Source: Dactylosporangium vinaceum (GTDB taxonomy: Bacteria > Actinomycetota > Actinomycetes > Mycobacteriales > Micromonosporaceae). Taken from it: a stretch of DNA of 64,000 nucleotides. The position numbers were made by a program, and so were the translations under genes. The stretch covers positions 3,658,001-3,722,000 of the forward strand of contig NZ_CP061913.1 of NCBI RefSeq assembly GCF_019904175.1. Reading direction: 5' to 3'. Under the pieces are notes generated by a model, which was given only the letters and a program-made list of their open reading frames with translations, did not search any database and was not told where the DNA came from. Shown one piece after another: positions 25,687 through 35,005 of the stretch (positions within the stretch are counted from its first letter, which is position 1; every line of letters begins with the position of its first letter).

Positions 25687-28600
25687 CGTTCGCCGCCGTG
25701 CGGGCCCGGGCGCAGTGGCGGCTGCTGGCGGCGCTGCTGGGCGTGGCGGCCGTCGGCGCGACGCTGCTGGGCGTGTGCACGCTGCTGCTGACCGACACCG
25801 GGCAGCGGGCGCTGGAGGTGGCCGCCGGCCGGGCCGAGCCAGCGGACGTCGAGGTGACCGCCTACATGGCCACCATCCGCGGCGGCGACGCCCGGGCGGT
25901 CGCCGCCGACACCCGGGCGCTGCTGACCTCGACGCTGGCGCCGGTGCCGGCCGCCACGTCCGGGCGGGCGTCGTCGGTGATGCGGACACTGCCGACGGCA
26001 ATGGCCGGGCCGTCTGTCGGGCCGTCCCCCGCGCCGGCGGTGGGGTACCTCTCGGCCGTCGAGGACCTGACCGGCGGGGCCGAGCTGACCGCCGGTCGCT
26101 GGCCGCGCGGTGCGTCCGCGCCGGGTGCCGGGCCGCTGGAGGCGGTCGTGCTCGAGCCGACGGCCCGGAGCCTGGGGCTGAGCGTCGGCGACCGGGTGCC
26201 GCTCGGTGCCGAGCTGACCCGTGACGGCGACGCGCCGCTCGACGTGGTCGTCGTCGGCGTCGCCCGGCCGCGGCCCGGCGCGGGATGGGAGCGTGACCCG
26301 CTGCGCGGGGCCGGCGTCGACTTCACCTTCGACGAGGGGACGGCCAACCAGCCGTCCGGCGCCTACGGCCCGTTCCTCGTCGACTTCACGGACCTGCTCG
26401 CCAGCGGCTCGACGCTCAGCCGCATGGAGTTCACCGCCCGCCCGGACCTGTCGGGCGTGCGCTACGGCGATCTCGACGCCATCGCCCGGGCCGTGGACGG
26501 CGCCGACCGCCGCCTGGCGCGGATCCTCGCGGACCGGGCGGGCAGCGAGCGGGTCGCGTCCGGGCTGCCGTCGACGCTGGCGACCGAGCACCGGCACCAG
26601 CGGGTCACCGACGCCCTGGTCCTGGCGGTCGCGACGCTCGGCGGTGCCCTGACCGCTGTCGCGCTCGTGCTGGCCGGCCGGCTCACCGCCGACGTCCGCG
26701 CCGAGGAGCACGCACTGCTGGTGACGATGGGCATCGGCCGCCGCCGGCTGGCCCTGCTCGCCGCCGGGGAAGGCGCCGTGCTCGCGCTGCTGGCCGCGGC
26801 CGTGGCGGTGCCGGCATCCTCCGCCGGGCACGCCGCGCTCACCCGCCTGCCCACGCTCGCCGCCGCCGGGCTCGCCACGGCGCCGCGCCTCACCGGCGGT
26901 CAGGTCCTGACCGTCGCCGTCTGCGTGCTGTCGCTGGTGGTACTGCTCACGGCGCCGGCCATGCGCGATCCGCTCGGCCGGCACCGGCGCGACCGGCCCG
27001 CCGCAGCCGCCCGCTCCGGCGCCGACCTGCTCCTGGTGGTGCTGGCCGTCGCCGGGTGGTGGCAGCTGCGCACCCAGTCGGCCCAGTCGGTGCTGGACGC
27101 CGACGCGGTGCGGACGTTCGCGCCGGCCGTGCTGCTGCTCGGGGCCGGCTGGCCGGCGCTGCGGCTGGTGCGTCCGGTCCTGACCCTCCTCGACCGGCTC
27201 GCCGCGCGCTCCTCCGGGCCGGCCTGGCCGCTGGCCGTCGCCGGCGCCGCCCGCCGCCCCCCGGCCACCGCGGCCGGGCTGCTGGTCATCACGGCCTGCG
27301 CGACGGCCACGTTCGGCATCGCCCTGCACGCCACGTGGGAACGCTCGCAGCGCGACCAGGCCGACCTCGCCGTCGGCACCGACCTCAGCGTGGCCGTGGC
27401 CGGGTCCCCGGCCGCTGGGGACGGGGCGGCACTGCTCACCGCGACCGGCGGGGTGCTCAGCCCGGCGACGGACCGCAGCATCGCCGTCGGGCAGTGGCTC
27501 GGCGCCGGCGGCGACGCGACCCGGCTGGTCGCGGTGGACACGACCCGCGCCGGTGACCTGCTGCGCGGCCGGTCACCGGCCGGCCGGAGCTGGTCGGACG
27601 TCGCCGCCGGCCTGACGCCGGTGACAGGCGTGTCAGCTGTGGCGGTCCCGCCCGGCGCGGCGTACACGATCACCGGGGACGCGGGGCCGGCCGCCGCAAT
27701 GGTCGTGACCCCGACGCTGCTCATCGAGGACGGCACCGGGCTGCGGAGCACCTGCACCGGCGGCCGGGTGGAGCTGGACGGGCGGGCGCATCCGCTGCCG
27801 TCCTGTACGACGGCCCGCGGCGGGCGCCTCCTCGCGGTGCTGCTGTCCGTCACCGGCGGACCGGCCGGCATCGACCCGGCCGGCACTGACCCGACCGGCG
27901 CTGACCCGCCCGAAGCTGTGCAGCTCACCGTCACCCTGGCCGTCGCTGCGGCCGGCGCCGGCGACGCGGCGTGGACGGCCGGCATCCCCAACCCGGCGGC
28001 GGGCTCACTCGTCAATGCCGCCGTCACGGTGACCGGGTCCGGCGCCCAGGCGCTGGTGCGGATGAGCATGACCGTCCCGGCCGGCGCCTCGCCGCGGCCG
28101 CGGGCGTTCGTGGCCACCGCCTTCCCCGACCCCGGCGTCGTGCCGGTCGCGATCTCCGAGGCCCTGGCGAAGGCCCTGCACGCCCGGCCCGGCACCCAGC
28201 TCGACCTGACGATCGGCGACAGCGCCGTCCCGGTGGTCGTGACCGAGGTGGTGCCGGCCGTCCCGTCGGCGCCGGGCGGCGCGGCCGTGCTCGCCGACGT
28301 GGACGCGGTATCGCGGGCCCTGGCGGTCCAGGGCGACCTGACGGCTCCGGTCGACGCGTGGTGGGTCGGCCACCCGGACCGCGCCGACGCCGCCGGCCGC
28401 GCCGCGGCGCTGCACCTGGGGGCCGTCACCACCCGCGCCGCGGAGAACACCCGGCGCACCGCCGGGCCGGTCGTCGCCGGGCTCCCTGCGGTCCTGTGGG
28501 GGCTGGTCCCGGCCGTCGCCGTCCTGCTCTTCGCCGGCATCGTCTTGCACGTGCCGTGCGACCTGCAGGCCCGGGCCCGCGACTCGGCCCGCCTGCAGGG

Positions 28601-28901
28601 CCTGGGCATGACCCTCGCCGCGGTGCGGGCGGTGCTGCTCGGCCGGCACGCCCTGCTGCTGGTGCCGCTCGGCCTGGCCGGCGCCGCCGCCGGCGCGGTG
28701 GCGACAGCGCTGCTCACCCCGCTGCTCGTGCGGTCCGACACCGGCGGCGCACCCGATCCGGGCGTCGTCGTGCAGTGGCCGTGGCCCGCCGAGATCCTGG
28801 CGTTCGCCGTGCTGGTCTCGGGCTGCCTGGCCGCGGCCGGGATCGTGGTCGCCGTCCGGACCCGCCGGGTTGACGCCGCCGATCTGCGGACGGCGTCATG
28901 A
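25680..28901 (+). CDS. Large FtsX/MacB-type ABC permease (1073 aa)
   Basis: From GTG at 25680, overlapping the ATPase stop. N-terminal anchor (AALLGVAAVGATLLGVCTLLL), an external domain of about 250 residues, three helices of the first FtsX core (LAVATLGGALTAVALVLAGRL... region and beyond), a second anchor (LLVITACATATFGIAL), a second external domain of about 300 residues, and the final FtsX helices (VLWGLVPAVAVLLFAGIVLHV; LGLAGAAAGAVATALL; ILAFAVLVSGCLAAAGIVVAV). Such duplicated permeases export lipoproteins, peptides or drugs by a mechanotransmission cycle. Substrate unknown. A 15-bp tandem repeat lies in the second external domain. Confidence 0.85.
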   Translation: MLTFAAVRARAQWRLLAALLGVAAVGATLLGVCTLLLTDTGQRALEVAAGRAEPADVEVTAYMATIRGGDARAVAADTRALLTSTLAPVPAATSGRASSVMRTLPTAMAGPSVGPSPAPAVGYLSAVEDLTGGAELTAGRWPRGASAPGAGPLEAVVLEPTARSLGLSVGDRVPLGAELTRDGDAPLDVVVVGVARPRPGAGWERDPLRGAGVDFTFDEGTANQPSGAYGPFLVDFTDLLASGSTLSRMEFTARPDLSGVRYGDLDAIARAVDGADRRLARILADRAGSERVASGLPSTLATEHRHQRVTDALVLAVATLGGALTAVALVLAGRLTADVRAEEHALLVTMGIGRRRLALLAAGEGAVLALLAAAVAVPASSAGHAALTRLPTLAAAGLATAPRLTGGQVLTVAVCVLSLVVLLTAPAMRDPLGRHRRDRPAAAARSGADLLLVVLAVAGWWQLRTQSAQSVLDADAVRTFAPAVLLLGAGWPALRLVRPVLTLLDRLAARSSGPAWPLAVAGAARRPPATAAGLLVITACATATFGIALHATWERSQRDQADLAVGTDLSVAVAGSPAAGDGAALLTATGGVLSPATDRSIAVGQWLGAGGDATRLVAVDTTRAGDLLRGRSPAGRSWSDVAAGLTPVTGVSAVAVPPGAAYTITGDAGPAAAMVVTPTLLIEDGTGLRSTCTGGRVELDGRAHPLPSCTTARGGRLLAVLLSVTGGPAGIDPAGTDPTGADPPEAVQLTVTLAVAAAGAGDAAWTAGIPNPAAGSLVNAAVTVTGSGAQALVRMSMTVPAGASPRPRAFVATAFPDPGVVPVAISEALAKALHARPGTQLDLTIGDSAVPVVVTEVVPAVPSAPGGAAVLADVDAVSRALAVQGDLTAPVDAWWVGHPDRADAAGRAAALHLGAVTTRAAENTRRTAGPVVAGLPAVLWGLVPAVAVLLFAGIVLHVPCDLQARARDSARLQGLGMTLAAVRAVLLGRHALLLVPLGLAGAAAGAVATALLTPLLVRSDTGGAPDPGVVVQWPWPAEILAFAVLVSGCLAAAGIVVAVRTRRVDAADLRTAS
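27861..27905 (+). repeat. Three in-frame 15-bp tandem repeats
   Basis: Units CCGGCCGGCATCGAC, CCGGCCGGCACTGAC and CCGACCGGCGCTGAC encode P-A/T-G-x-D pentapeptides in an external loop of the permease; a degraded fourth unit follows. Length variation between strains would be expected. Confidence 0.8.
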
Positions 28902-31570
28902 GGCTGCACTGGCCGAGCGTGCGCGGCCGGGCCCGGGCCGACGGCGGCGCGCTGCTGCTGGGCGCGGCGGTGGTCGCACTCGTGGCGATGCTGGCCGGGG
29001 CCGTGCCGGTGGTGCTGCGCGGCATCGCCGACGACGCGGTCGCCGACGCCGTGCGCCGGGCCGGCGACGACGCCGACGTGACGGCGACCATGCGCTGGGA
29101 GTCCGACGCCGGGCGCAGCGGCCGGTTCCGCACACCCGGGCTCGCGGACGATGTCGAGGCGTTCCGGCTGCGCGCGCAGGGGGAGCTGGGCCCCGGGCTG
29201 CGGGCCGTGCTCGCGCCGCCCGTCGCGTCCGTGATCACCCCCACACTGCGGATCGCCCGCACGGATCTGGCCCGGACCTTCCGGATGGCGTACCTGAGCG
29301 CGGGCGCCGAGCCCGGCGTGACCTGGACGGCGGGCGGCGCACCGGGGCCCACCGTCACCGGCGCCGACGACGCCGAACTGCCCGACCAGCAGGGCCGGCT
29401 CATGCACGTCGGGCTCTCCGAGGCCACCGCGGCCGCGCTGCGGGTGGGGCCGGGCGAGCGCATCCCGCTGCTCGACGAGCACGGCGCGCCGAAGGAGGTC
29501 GAGGTCAGCGGCGTCTTCCGCGCCACCGACAGCGCCGATCCGGTCTGGCGGCCGGCGCCCTGGCTGCTGGAGCCGGACCCGGGCACGGACCGGGTGCGCG
29601 CCGTGCGGCTCGGGGCCCTGCTGTCGCGCGACTCCCTGCCGGACGCCCGGCTCGCCTTCGAACCCGACGAGCTGCGACCCGCCGTCACGTTCGCGCCGCG
29701 CCCAGCGGCGTTCACGATGGCCGTCGCGCGGACCGCCGGCCCGGCCGTGGTCGCGCTCGAGGCGAAGTCTCCCTCACCGAGCTCGTTCAGCACCAAGACG
29801 ACGTGGAACACGCAGCTCGACGCCGTGCTGCGCGACGTCACCGGGCAGGTCGACGCGGCCGCGGACCAGATGTCGGTCCTGCTGCTCGGGGTCATCGCCG
29901 TCGGGGTCCTGGTGCTGCTCCTCGCCGCCGAGCTGCTGGTGCGCCGGCGGGCGCCGGCGCTGGCCCTGGCCCGCCGCCGTGGCGCCGCCCTGCCGGTGCT
30001 CGGCGCCGAGCTGCTGCTGGAGTCGGCCGTGACGGCCGTCGCCGCCGCGGGCGCCGGGCTGGGCCTGGCCCGGGTGCTGGCCGGGGGTGCCGCCTGGGGG
30101 TGGGCGGTCCCCGTGGCGGTGGCCGCGGCCGCCGGGCCGCCGCTGCTCGGCGTGCGCGCCGCCGGCCACGGCACCCGCGATCGGCGAACGTCGGCCCACC
30201 CGGCCGCCCGCCGGTTCGCCGCCCGGACCCGCCAGCTGCGCCGGCTCGCGTTCGAGGGTGCCGTGCTGGCCGCGGCGGCGGCCGCGTTCGTCGCTTTCGG
30301 ACAGCGCGGCGGCCCGGCCGGCGGTGGTGCGGCCCTGCCGGCCGGCGCCCCCACGCTCGGTGCGGTGGCCGCCGGTCTGCTGCTCGCCCGCCTGGTGCCG
30401 CCCGGCCTGCGCCTGCTGCTGCGCGGTGTGCTGCGGTCCCGCTTCCCGACCGCCGTGTTCGGCCTGACCCGGGCGGTCGCGGCCGCCGGCCACGGCCTGG
30501 CACTCGTGACACTGACCTGCGCGGCGGCGCTGGCGTCGAGCAGCCTCACCGTGGGCGCCACGGTCGAGGCGAGCATCCGCGACGCGGCCTGGCGGACCGT
30601 CGGCGCCGACGTCCGCGTCGAGCTGGCCGACGGCACGGCGGACGACACGGCCCGGCGGATCGCGGCCGCGCCGGGCGTGCGGCAGGTCGTCGCGGCACAG
30701 GTCACCGACGTGGTCGACGTGGCCACGGCCGACTCCTCGGTCCCGGCGCGCTTGGTCGTCGTCGACATCGGCGGGCTCGACCGGCTCCGCGCGGGCACGC
30801 CGCTGCCCGGCGTCCCGGCACCGGCCGCGCCGGCCGCGGGCGGCGTGCCGGCGCTGGTGCGCTCGGCCACCGGCCGGCTGCGGCCCGGCATGAGCCTCAC
30901 CCTCACCCGGGCCGGTGCGCAGCCGGTCGCGCTCACGGCGGTCGGCGCCGCGCCCGAGGTCGGCGGCGCCGGTGACGTCGTCCTCGTCGATGCGGCCGCC
31001 CTCGCCGCGGTCGGGACGCCGGCCGTGCCGAACACCCTCTGGGTGACCGGCCCCGGCGCCCGGCAGGCGGTCACCGGGGCCGTCGCCGGGCACACCGTCG
31101 TGCGCGACGACGTCCTGGAGTCGCTGCGGGAGGCGCCGCTGGTCGCCGGCCTGCTCCGGCTCGCTACCACCTGCGCCGTGACCCTAGTCGCGCTCGGGAT
31201 GCTGGGGCTGATCCTGAGCGCGGTGATGCAGGGCCCGCAGCGCCGGCAGACCCTGAGCCGGCTGCGCACCCTCGGGCTGCGCGGGCGGGACGCCCGGCGG
31301 GTCGTCGCCGGTGAGCTGCTGCCGGCGGTGGTGGTGACCGGGCTGCTCGGCCCGCTGGCCGGCGTCGTGCTGGCTGGGGTGACGATCGGTGGCCTCACGC
31401 TGCCGGTTGGCCCCGGCCCGGCCGCCGATGCGGTCCTGACGCCGCCGTGGGCGTGGCTCGGCCTGATACCGGTGGCGCTGCTGGTGGCGGTCGCAGCCGT
31501 CACGGCCGCCGAGTCGGCCCGGCCCGGCCGTGGCCGGCTGGCCGCGGCGCTGCGCGTCGGCGACGGCTGA
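28898..31570 (+). CDS. Large FtsX/MacB-type ABC permease (890 aa)
   Basis: ATG overlaps the previous stop (ATGA). N-terminal anchor (ALLLGAAVVALVAMLAGAVPVV), external domain to about 310, helices with LLLGVIAVGVLVLLLAAELLV, a central pair around ALVTLTCAAALASSSL, a second external domain, then LVALGMLGLILSAVM and TAAESARPGR at the end. A basic motif RRQTLSRLRTLGLRGRDARRVVAGELL is the cytoplasmic coupling segment expected to touch an ATPase. Only 27 percent of the chain is membrane, the rest external. Followed by a terminator. Confidence 0.85.
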   Translation: MRLHWPSVRGRARADGGALLLGAAVVALVAMLAGAVPVVLRGIADDAVADAVRRAGDDADVTATMRWESDAGRSGRFRTPGLADDVEAFRLRAQGELGPGLRAVLAPPVASVITPTLRIARTDLARTFRMAYLSAGAEPGVTWTAGGAPGPTVTGADDAELPDQQGRLMHVGLSEATAAALRVGPGERIPLLDEHGAPKEVEVSGVFRATDSADPVWRPAPWLLEPDPGTDRVRAVRLGALLSRDSLPDARLAFEPDELRPAVTFAPRPAAFTMAVARTAGPAVVALEAKSPSPSSFSTKTTWNTQLDAVLRDVTGQVDAAADQMSVLLLGVIAVGVLVLLLAAELLVRRRAPALALARRRGAALPVLGAELLLESAVTAVAAAGAGLGLARVLAGGAAWGWAVPVAVAAAAGPPLLGVRAAGHGTRDRRTSAHPAARRFAARTRQLRRLAFEGAVLAAAAAAFVAFGQRGGPAGGGAALPAGAPTLGAVAAGLLLARLVPPGLRLLLRGVLRSRFPTAVFGLTRAVAAAGHGLALVTLTCAAALASSSLTVGATVEASIRDAAWRTVGADVRVELADGTADDTARRIAAAPGVRQVVAAQVTDVVDVATADSSVPARLVVVDIGGLDRLRAGTPLPGVPAPAAPAAGGVPALVRSATGRLRPGMSLTLTRAGAQPVALTAVGAAPEVGGAGDVVLVDAAALAAVGTPAVPNTLWVTGPGARQAVTGAVAGHTVVRDDVLESLREAPLVAGLLRLATTCAVTLVALGMLGLILSAVMQGPQRRQTLSRLRTLGLRGRDARRVVAGELLPAVVVTGLLGPLAGVVLAGVTIGGLTLPVGPGPAADAVLTPPWAWLGLIPVALLVAVAAVTAAESARPGRGRLAAALRVGDG

Positions 31571-31574
31571 GCGG

Positions 31575-31590
31575 CCCGGCTTGTGCCGGG
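31575..31590 (+). terminator. Short GC hairpin after exporter operon
   Basis: CCCGGC-TTGT-GCCGGG, four bp behind the last permease stop. A weak but well-placed terminator; the GC-rich flank extends the stem only partially. Confidence 0.5.
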
Positions 31591-31672
31591 CGGGCGGGTC
31601 CGCGCGGCGCGCCGGGGTCGCCGGGTGCCGCCGTGGTGAGGGCGGCGCCGCGGGAGCGTTACGGTCGTAGGT

Positions 31673-32599
31673 ATGCGCCTCGTCTCGCTGCTGCCGTCGG
31701 CCACGGAGATCGTCTACGCGCTCGGGCTCGGCGACGACCTCGTCGGGGTCACGTTCGAGTGCGACGAGCCGCCGGCCGCGCGGCGGGAGAAGACGGTCGT
31801 CGTCGGCGGCCGGGACACGAAGGGCATGGCGCCGGGCGAGATCGACGCCTACGTCCGCGCGCAGTTCGCCGCGGGCGCCGACCTGTACACGCTGCACGCC
31901 GGTGCGCTGGCCGCGCTCGCCCCGGACCTGATCCTCACCCAGGACCTGTGCCGGGTCTGCGCGCTGCCGTCCGGCCACGTCGAGGACGCCCTCGAACACC
32001 TCGGCTGCCGGGCCGACGTGCTGTCCCTCGACCCGCACACCCTCGAGGACGTCCTCGGTACCGTTCGCGCGGTGGGGGAGCGGGCCGGTGTGCCGGAGCG
32101 GGCCGAGGCGCTGATCGCCGGGCTGCGGGCCCGGCTGCGCGCGGTCGCGCAGCGGGTGGCCGGGCGGCCGCGGCCGCGGGTGCTTGTCGTCGAGTGGGTC
32201 GACCCGCCGTTCTGCGCCGGGCACTGGGTGCCCGACCTCGTCGCCGCGGCCGGTGGCGAGCCCGTCGCCGCCCGGCCCGGGCAGCGTTCGGTGCCGACGG
32301 ACTGGGCGGCGATGGTCGCGGCCCGGCCGGACATCGTGGTCGTCGCGCCGTGCGGCTACCACCTCGACGGCGCTGCTGAGCAGGCCGCCCTGGTGGCGCC
32401 GCGGTTCCCCGGCGCGCAGGTCTGGGCGATCGACGGCGACAGCCTGATCGTGCGCCCCGGGCCCCGGCTCGTCGACGGCGTCGAGGCCCTCGCCGAGGTC
32501 CTCCATCCGCGACACGCCACACCTGCTGGTGGCGCGCGTTCGTCGCCATCCCCGTATATGGCGTTGATCGCAGCTGGTTCGCCCGCCCATCAAGGTTGA
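31673..32599 (+). CDS. Cobalamin-binding (BtuF/periplasmic-binding-fold) protein without signal peptide
   Basis: 308 residues. The chain starts directly with the fold: MRLVSLLPSATEIVYALGLGDDLVGVTFECDEPP, the S-x-S/P-ATE motif of class III (vitamin B12/siderophore) binding proteins. LILTQDLCRVCALP and LVVEWVDPPFCAGHWVPDLVAAAGG follow. There is no lipobox or signal, so this is the intracellular group found in actinobacteria and proteobacteria rather than a transporter component. No permease is adjacent. The last about 25 residues (ATPAGGARSSPSPYMALIAAG) look non-homologous. Confidence 0.82.
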   Translation: MRLVSLLPSATEIVYALGLGDDLVGVTFECDEPPAARREKTVVVGGRDTKGMAPGEIDAYVRAQFAAGADLYTLHAGALAALAPDLILTQDLCRVCALPSGHVEDALEHLGCRADVLSLDPHTLEDVLGTVRAVGERAGVPERAEALIAGLRARLRAVAQRVAGRPRPRVLVVEWVDPPFCAGHWVPDLVAAAGGEPVAARPGQRSVPTDWAAMVAARPDIVVVAPCGYHLDGAAEQAALVAPRFPGAQVWAIDGDSLIVRPGPRLVDGVEALAEVLHPRHATPAGGARSSPSPYMALIAAGSPAHQG

Positions 32600-32766
32600 C
32601 CGGGACACGTTCCTGGTCTGGAAGCGCGAGCCCCGCGGCCACCCGGCGTCCGTCCGCGGGCACCGGGTGGCATCGCGGCGCCGCCACCGCATCCCGGGTT
32701 TTTCGCTACGCGGACGATATGCCGCGCCTCGTACCATCGGCTCCGTGCGTGATCGCGGAGGTGCGC

Positions 32767-33876
32767 GTGGACAGGACGGGCACCAGGCGGCGCGGGCTGA
32801 GCGTCCGGCTCCGGTTCACCCTCAGCTACGCCGGGTTCCTGATGCTCGCCGGGGTGGTCCTGCTCGGCATCGTCTGGTTCATGCTGCGCAACCCGTCCGG
32901 CGACTCACTCGTCGGCCATGACATCGGGCCCGTCCCGGGCCGGTTCCTGATCGCCCGCAAATACTTCCCGGCCGCCGGCGCGCTGCTGCTGCTCCTGCTG
33001 GTCTTCGGCCTGGCCGGCGGCTGGCTGCTGTCCGGCCGGATGCTCGCACCGCTGGCCCGCATCACCGGCGCCGCCCGGATGGCCGCCGCCGGCTCACTGT
33101 CGCACCGCATCGCCCTGGCCGGCCGCGAGGACGAGTTCCGCGAGTGCGCCGACGCCTTCGACACCATGCTCGCCCGGCTCGAGGCCCACGTCGCCGAGCA
33201 GCAACGCTTCGCCGCCAACGCCTCCCACGAACTGCGCACCCCGCTGGCCATCACCCGCACCCTGCTCGACGTCGCCCGCAACGACCCGACCCGCGACGGC
33301 GGCGAACTCGACGACCGCCTCCGCGCCGTCAACACCCGCGCCATCGAACTCACCGAGGCCCTGCTCCTGCTCAGCCGGGCCGATCAGCGCGCGTTCGCCC
33401 GCACCCCCGTCGACCTGTCCCTCATCGCCGAAGAGGCCGCCGAGACCCTCCTACCCCTGGCCGAGAAGCGCGGCATCACGATGCACACATCCGGCCGCAT
33501 CACACCGGCGCTGGGCTCGCCCGCACTGCTGCTGCAGCTGACGACGAACCTCCTGCACAACGCCATCGTCCACAACATCCCCGAGCACGGGACCGTCCAC
33601 ATCCACACGACCACCGGCCCGCAGGCCGTCACGCTGACCGTCGAGAACACCGGCGACGCGCTCACCCCGGACCTGCTCGCAACGCTCACCGAACCGTTCC
33701 GGCGCGGCACCGACCGCATCCACACCGATCAGGCCGGCGTCGGCCTCGGCCTGGCCATCGTGAAGAGCATCGCCAACGCCCACGACGGCAGCCTGACCCT
33801 GACACCCCGCCCGGAAGGCGGCCTGCGCGTCACAGTCCGCCTCCCCAGCGCCGCCGCCCACCCCGGGCCCGGCTGA
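32767..33876 (+). CDS. Sensor histidine kinase (HAMP-HisKA-HATPase), no adjacent response regulator
   Basis: 369 residues from GTG at 32767, chosen because GGAGG lies 7 bp before it. TM1 about 19-40 (YAGFLMLAGVVLLGIVWFML), a short 30-residue external loop, TM2 about 65-85 (GALLLLLLVFGLAGGWLL), a HAMP linker with P-x-A-R-I, H-box FAANASHELRTPLAI, N-box TNLLHNAIVHN, G-boxes DQAGVGLGLAIVKSIA. Such kinases normally follow an OmpR-type regulator, but the gene before is a binding protein and the one after is on the opposite strand, so it is an orphan here. Confidence 0.88.
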   Translation: MDRTGTRRRGLSVRLRFTLSYAGFLMLAGVVLLGIVWFMLRNPSGDSLVGHDIGPVPGRFLIARKYFPAAGALLLLLLVFGLAGGWLLSGRMLAPLARITGAARMAAAGSLSHRIALAGREDEFRECADAFDTMLARLEAHVAEQQRFAANASHELRTPLAITRTLLDVARNDPTRDGGELDDRLRAVNTRAIELTEALLLLSRADQRAFARTPVDLSLIAEEAAETLLPLAEKRGITMHTSGRITPALGSPALLLQLTTNLLHNAIVHNIPEHGTVHIHTTTGPQAVTLTVENTGDALTPDLLATLTEPFRRGTDRIHTDQAGVGLGLAIVKSIANAHDGSLTLTPRPEGGLRVTVRLPSAAAHPGPG

Positions 33877-33886
33877 ACCCGGCCCG
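33864..33886. terminator. Hairpin overlapping the kinase stop codon
   Basis: CGGGCCCGG-CTGAA-CCCGGCCCG: nine positions of stem with one C-C mismatch, located between convergent genes. Plausible bidirectional terminator. Confidence 0.4.
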
Positions 33887-33908
33887 GCCGCGTGGCGTAG
33901 CGCTGCGC

Positions 33909-34868
33909 TCAGACGGCCTCGGCGCGACCGTCACGGAACGCGGCAAGCACCCGCGGACGCCCATCGACGGCCGCGACGGCCACGGCTGTCGCGCCGGCCC
34001 CACCGGCCGGATGCAGCAGCACGCCCTCCGCCGCGCTGTCCGCCTCGCCCGGCGCCGGGCCGTCCGGCACGGTCCACAGCCGGACGGCGCCCGCAGTGTC
34101 ACCGGTGACCACGTATCCGCGCCCGCCGGCCGTCCCCGCGGCCACACAGGCGATCTCCTCGCTCCCGGGCCGCGCCTCGCCCACGGCCGTCCCCTCCGGC
34201 AACCGCCACAGCCGCAGCGACCCGTCCGGCCCGGCCCCCGATGCCAGCACCGCCCCGCCGGGCCCCTCGAGCAGGGCGAGCGGCGTACGCATGACAGTGC
34301 CCCCGAACCCGCCGCCGAGCAGGCCGCCGCCGATCTGCCGACCCTCGGCGAAGTCCCATACCTGCAGCGCGGTCTCCTCCATGTCGTAGTCGTCGAACTC
34401 CTGGAGGTACGGGTGGTCCTCGAGCACGGCGTAGATCTCGCCACCGACCCCGAAGAAGCCGACCGCCAGCGCCCAGTCCGCCGAGTCCTTCATTACCGGC
34501 TCGAACGTGCGCAGGTCGACGGCCGTGACCCGGTTGTTGCTCGACCGCCAGATGGCCAGCGGCATGTCCTTCCACAGCCCCACACCGAGCGCCTGCGTCC
34601 AAAACCGGGTCGGGTACGGCGGCGCCACCGCCTCCAGCGTCGCGAGGTCCCACACCCGGACCGTCTCCCCACCGGCGGTGACGGCAAGCACCCGCCCGTC
34701 GACGTCGATGACCCGGACCGCCCGCACCCACTCCGCGTGGGCCTCCACCCGGGCCTCGCCAGGCGCGTCCTCGGCGGGGTCCCAGTGCCCGATCCGGCCC
34801 TGGTCGTCGCCGTACAGGGCGAGCGGCCGCCCGCCGACCTCACCCACCCCGAGAGAGGTGATCTTCAT
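33909..34868 (-). CDS. WD40-repeat-like beta-propeller protein
   Basis: 319 residues from ATG at 34868; the frame extends upstream but that part has no repeat character. Recurrent strands with WD-type ends: GRIGHWDPAED, ETVRVWDLATLE, TALQVWDFAEG, GSLRLWRLPEG, GAVRLWTVPDG. At about 45 residues per blade this gives about six blades. There is no signal or anchor, so it is a cytosolic scaffold or ligand platform. Ends 33 bp from the kinase on the other strand. Confidence 0.72.
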   Translation of the reverse strand: MKITSLGVGEVGGRPLALYGDDQGRIGHWDPAEDAPGEARVEAHAEWVRAVRVIDVDGRVLAVTAGGETVRVWDLATLEAVAPPYPTRFWTQALGVGLWKDMPLAIWRSSNNRVTAVDLRTFEPVMKDSADWALAVGFFGVGGEIYAVLEDHPYLQEFDDYDMEETALQVWDFAEGRQIGGGLLGGGFGGTVMRTPLALLEGPGGAVLASGAGPDGSLRLWRLPEGTAVGEARPGSEEIACVAAGTAGGRGYVVTGDTAGAVRLWTVPDGPAPGEADSAAEGVLLHPAGGAGATAVAVAAVDGRPRVLAAFRDGRAEAV

Positions 34869-35005
34869 ATCGAACCCGCGCTTCCGTGTCGTGTCGTCCC
34901 GGCGATTGTGGCCTATCGGGGAGCACGGTCCGAGACCTGGCTCGCTTTGCCGCTTGCCGCTGCCTCCTGACCCATCTGGAGGGCCTACGCCGTCGTGGCC
35001 GGCCT

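Noticed and set aside
26900..31704. Long minus-strand frames (860 and 996 codons) opposite the FtsX permeases
   Set aside because: Ser/Thr/Ala/Pro-rich antisense shadows; codon bias belongs to the plus strand.
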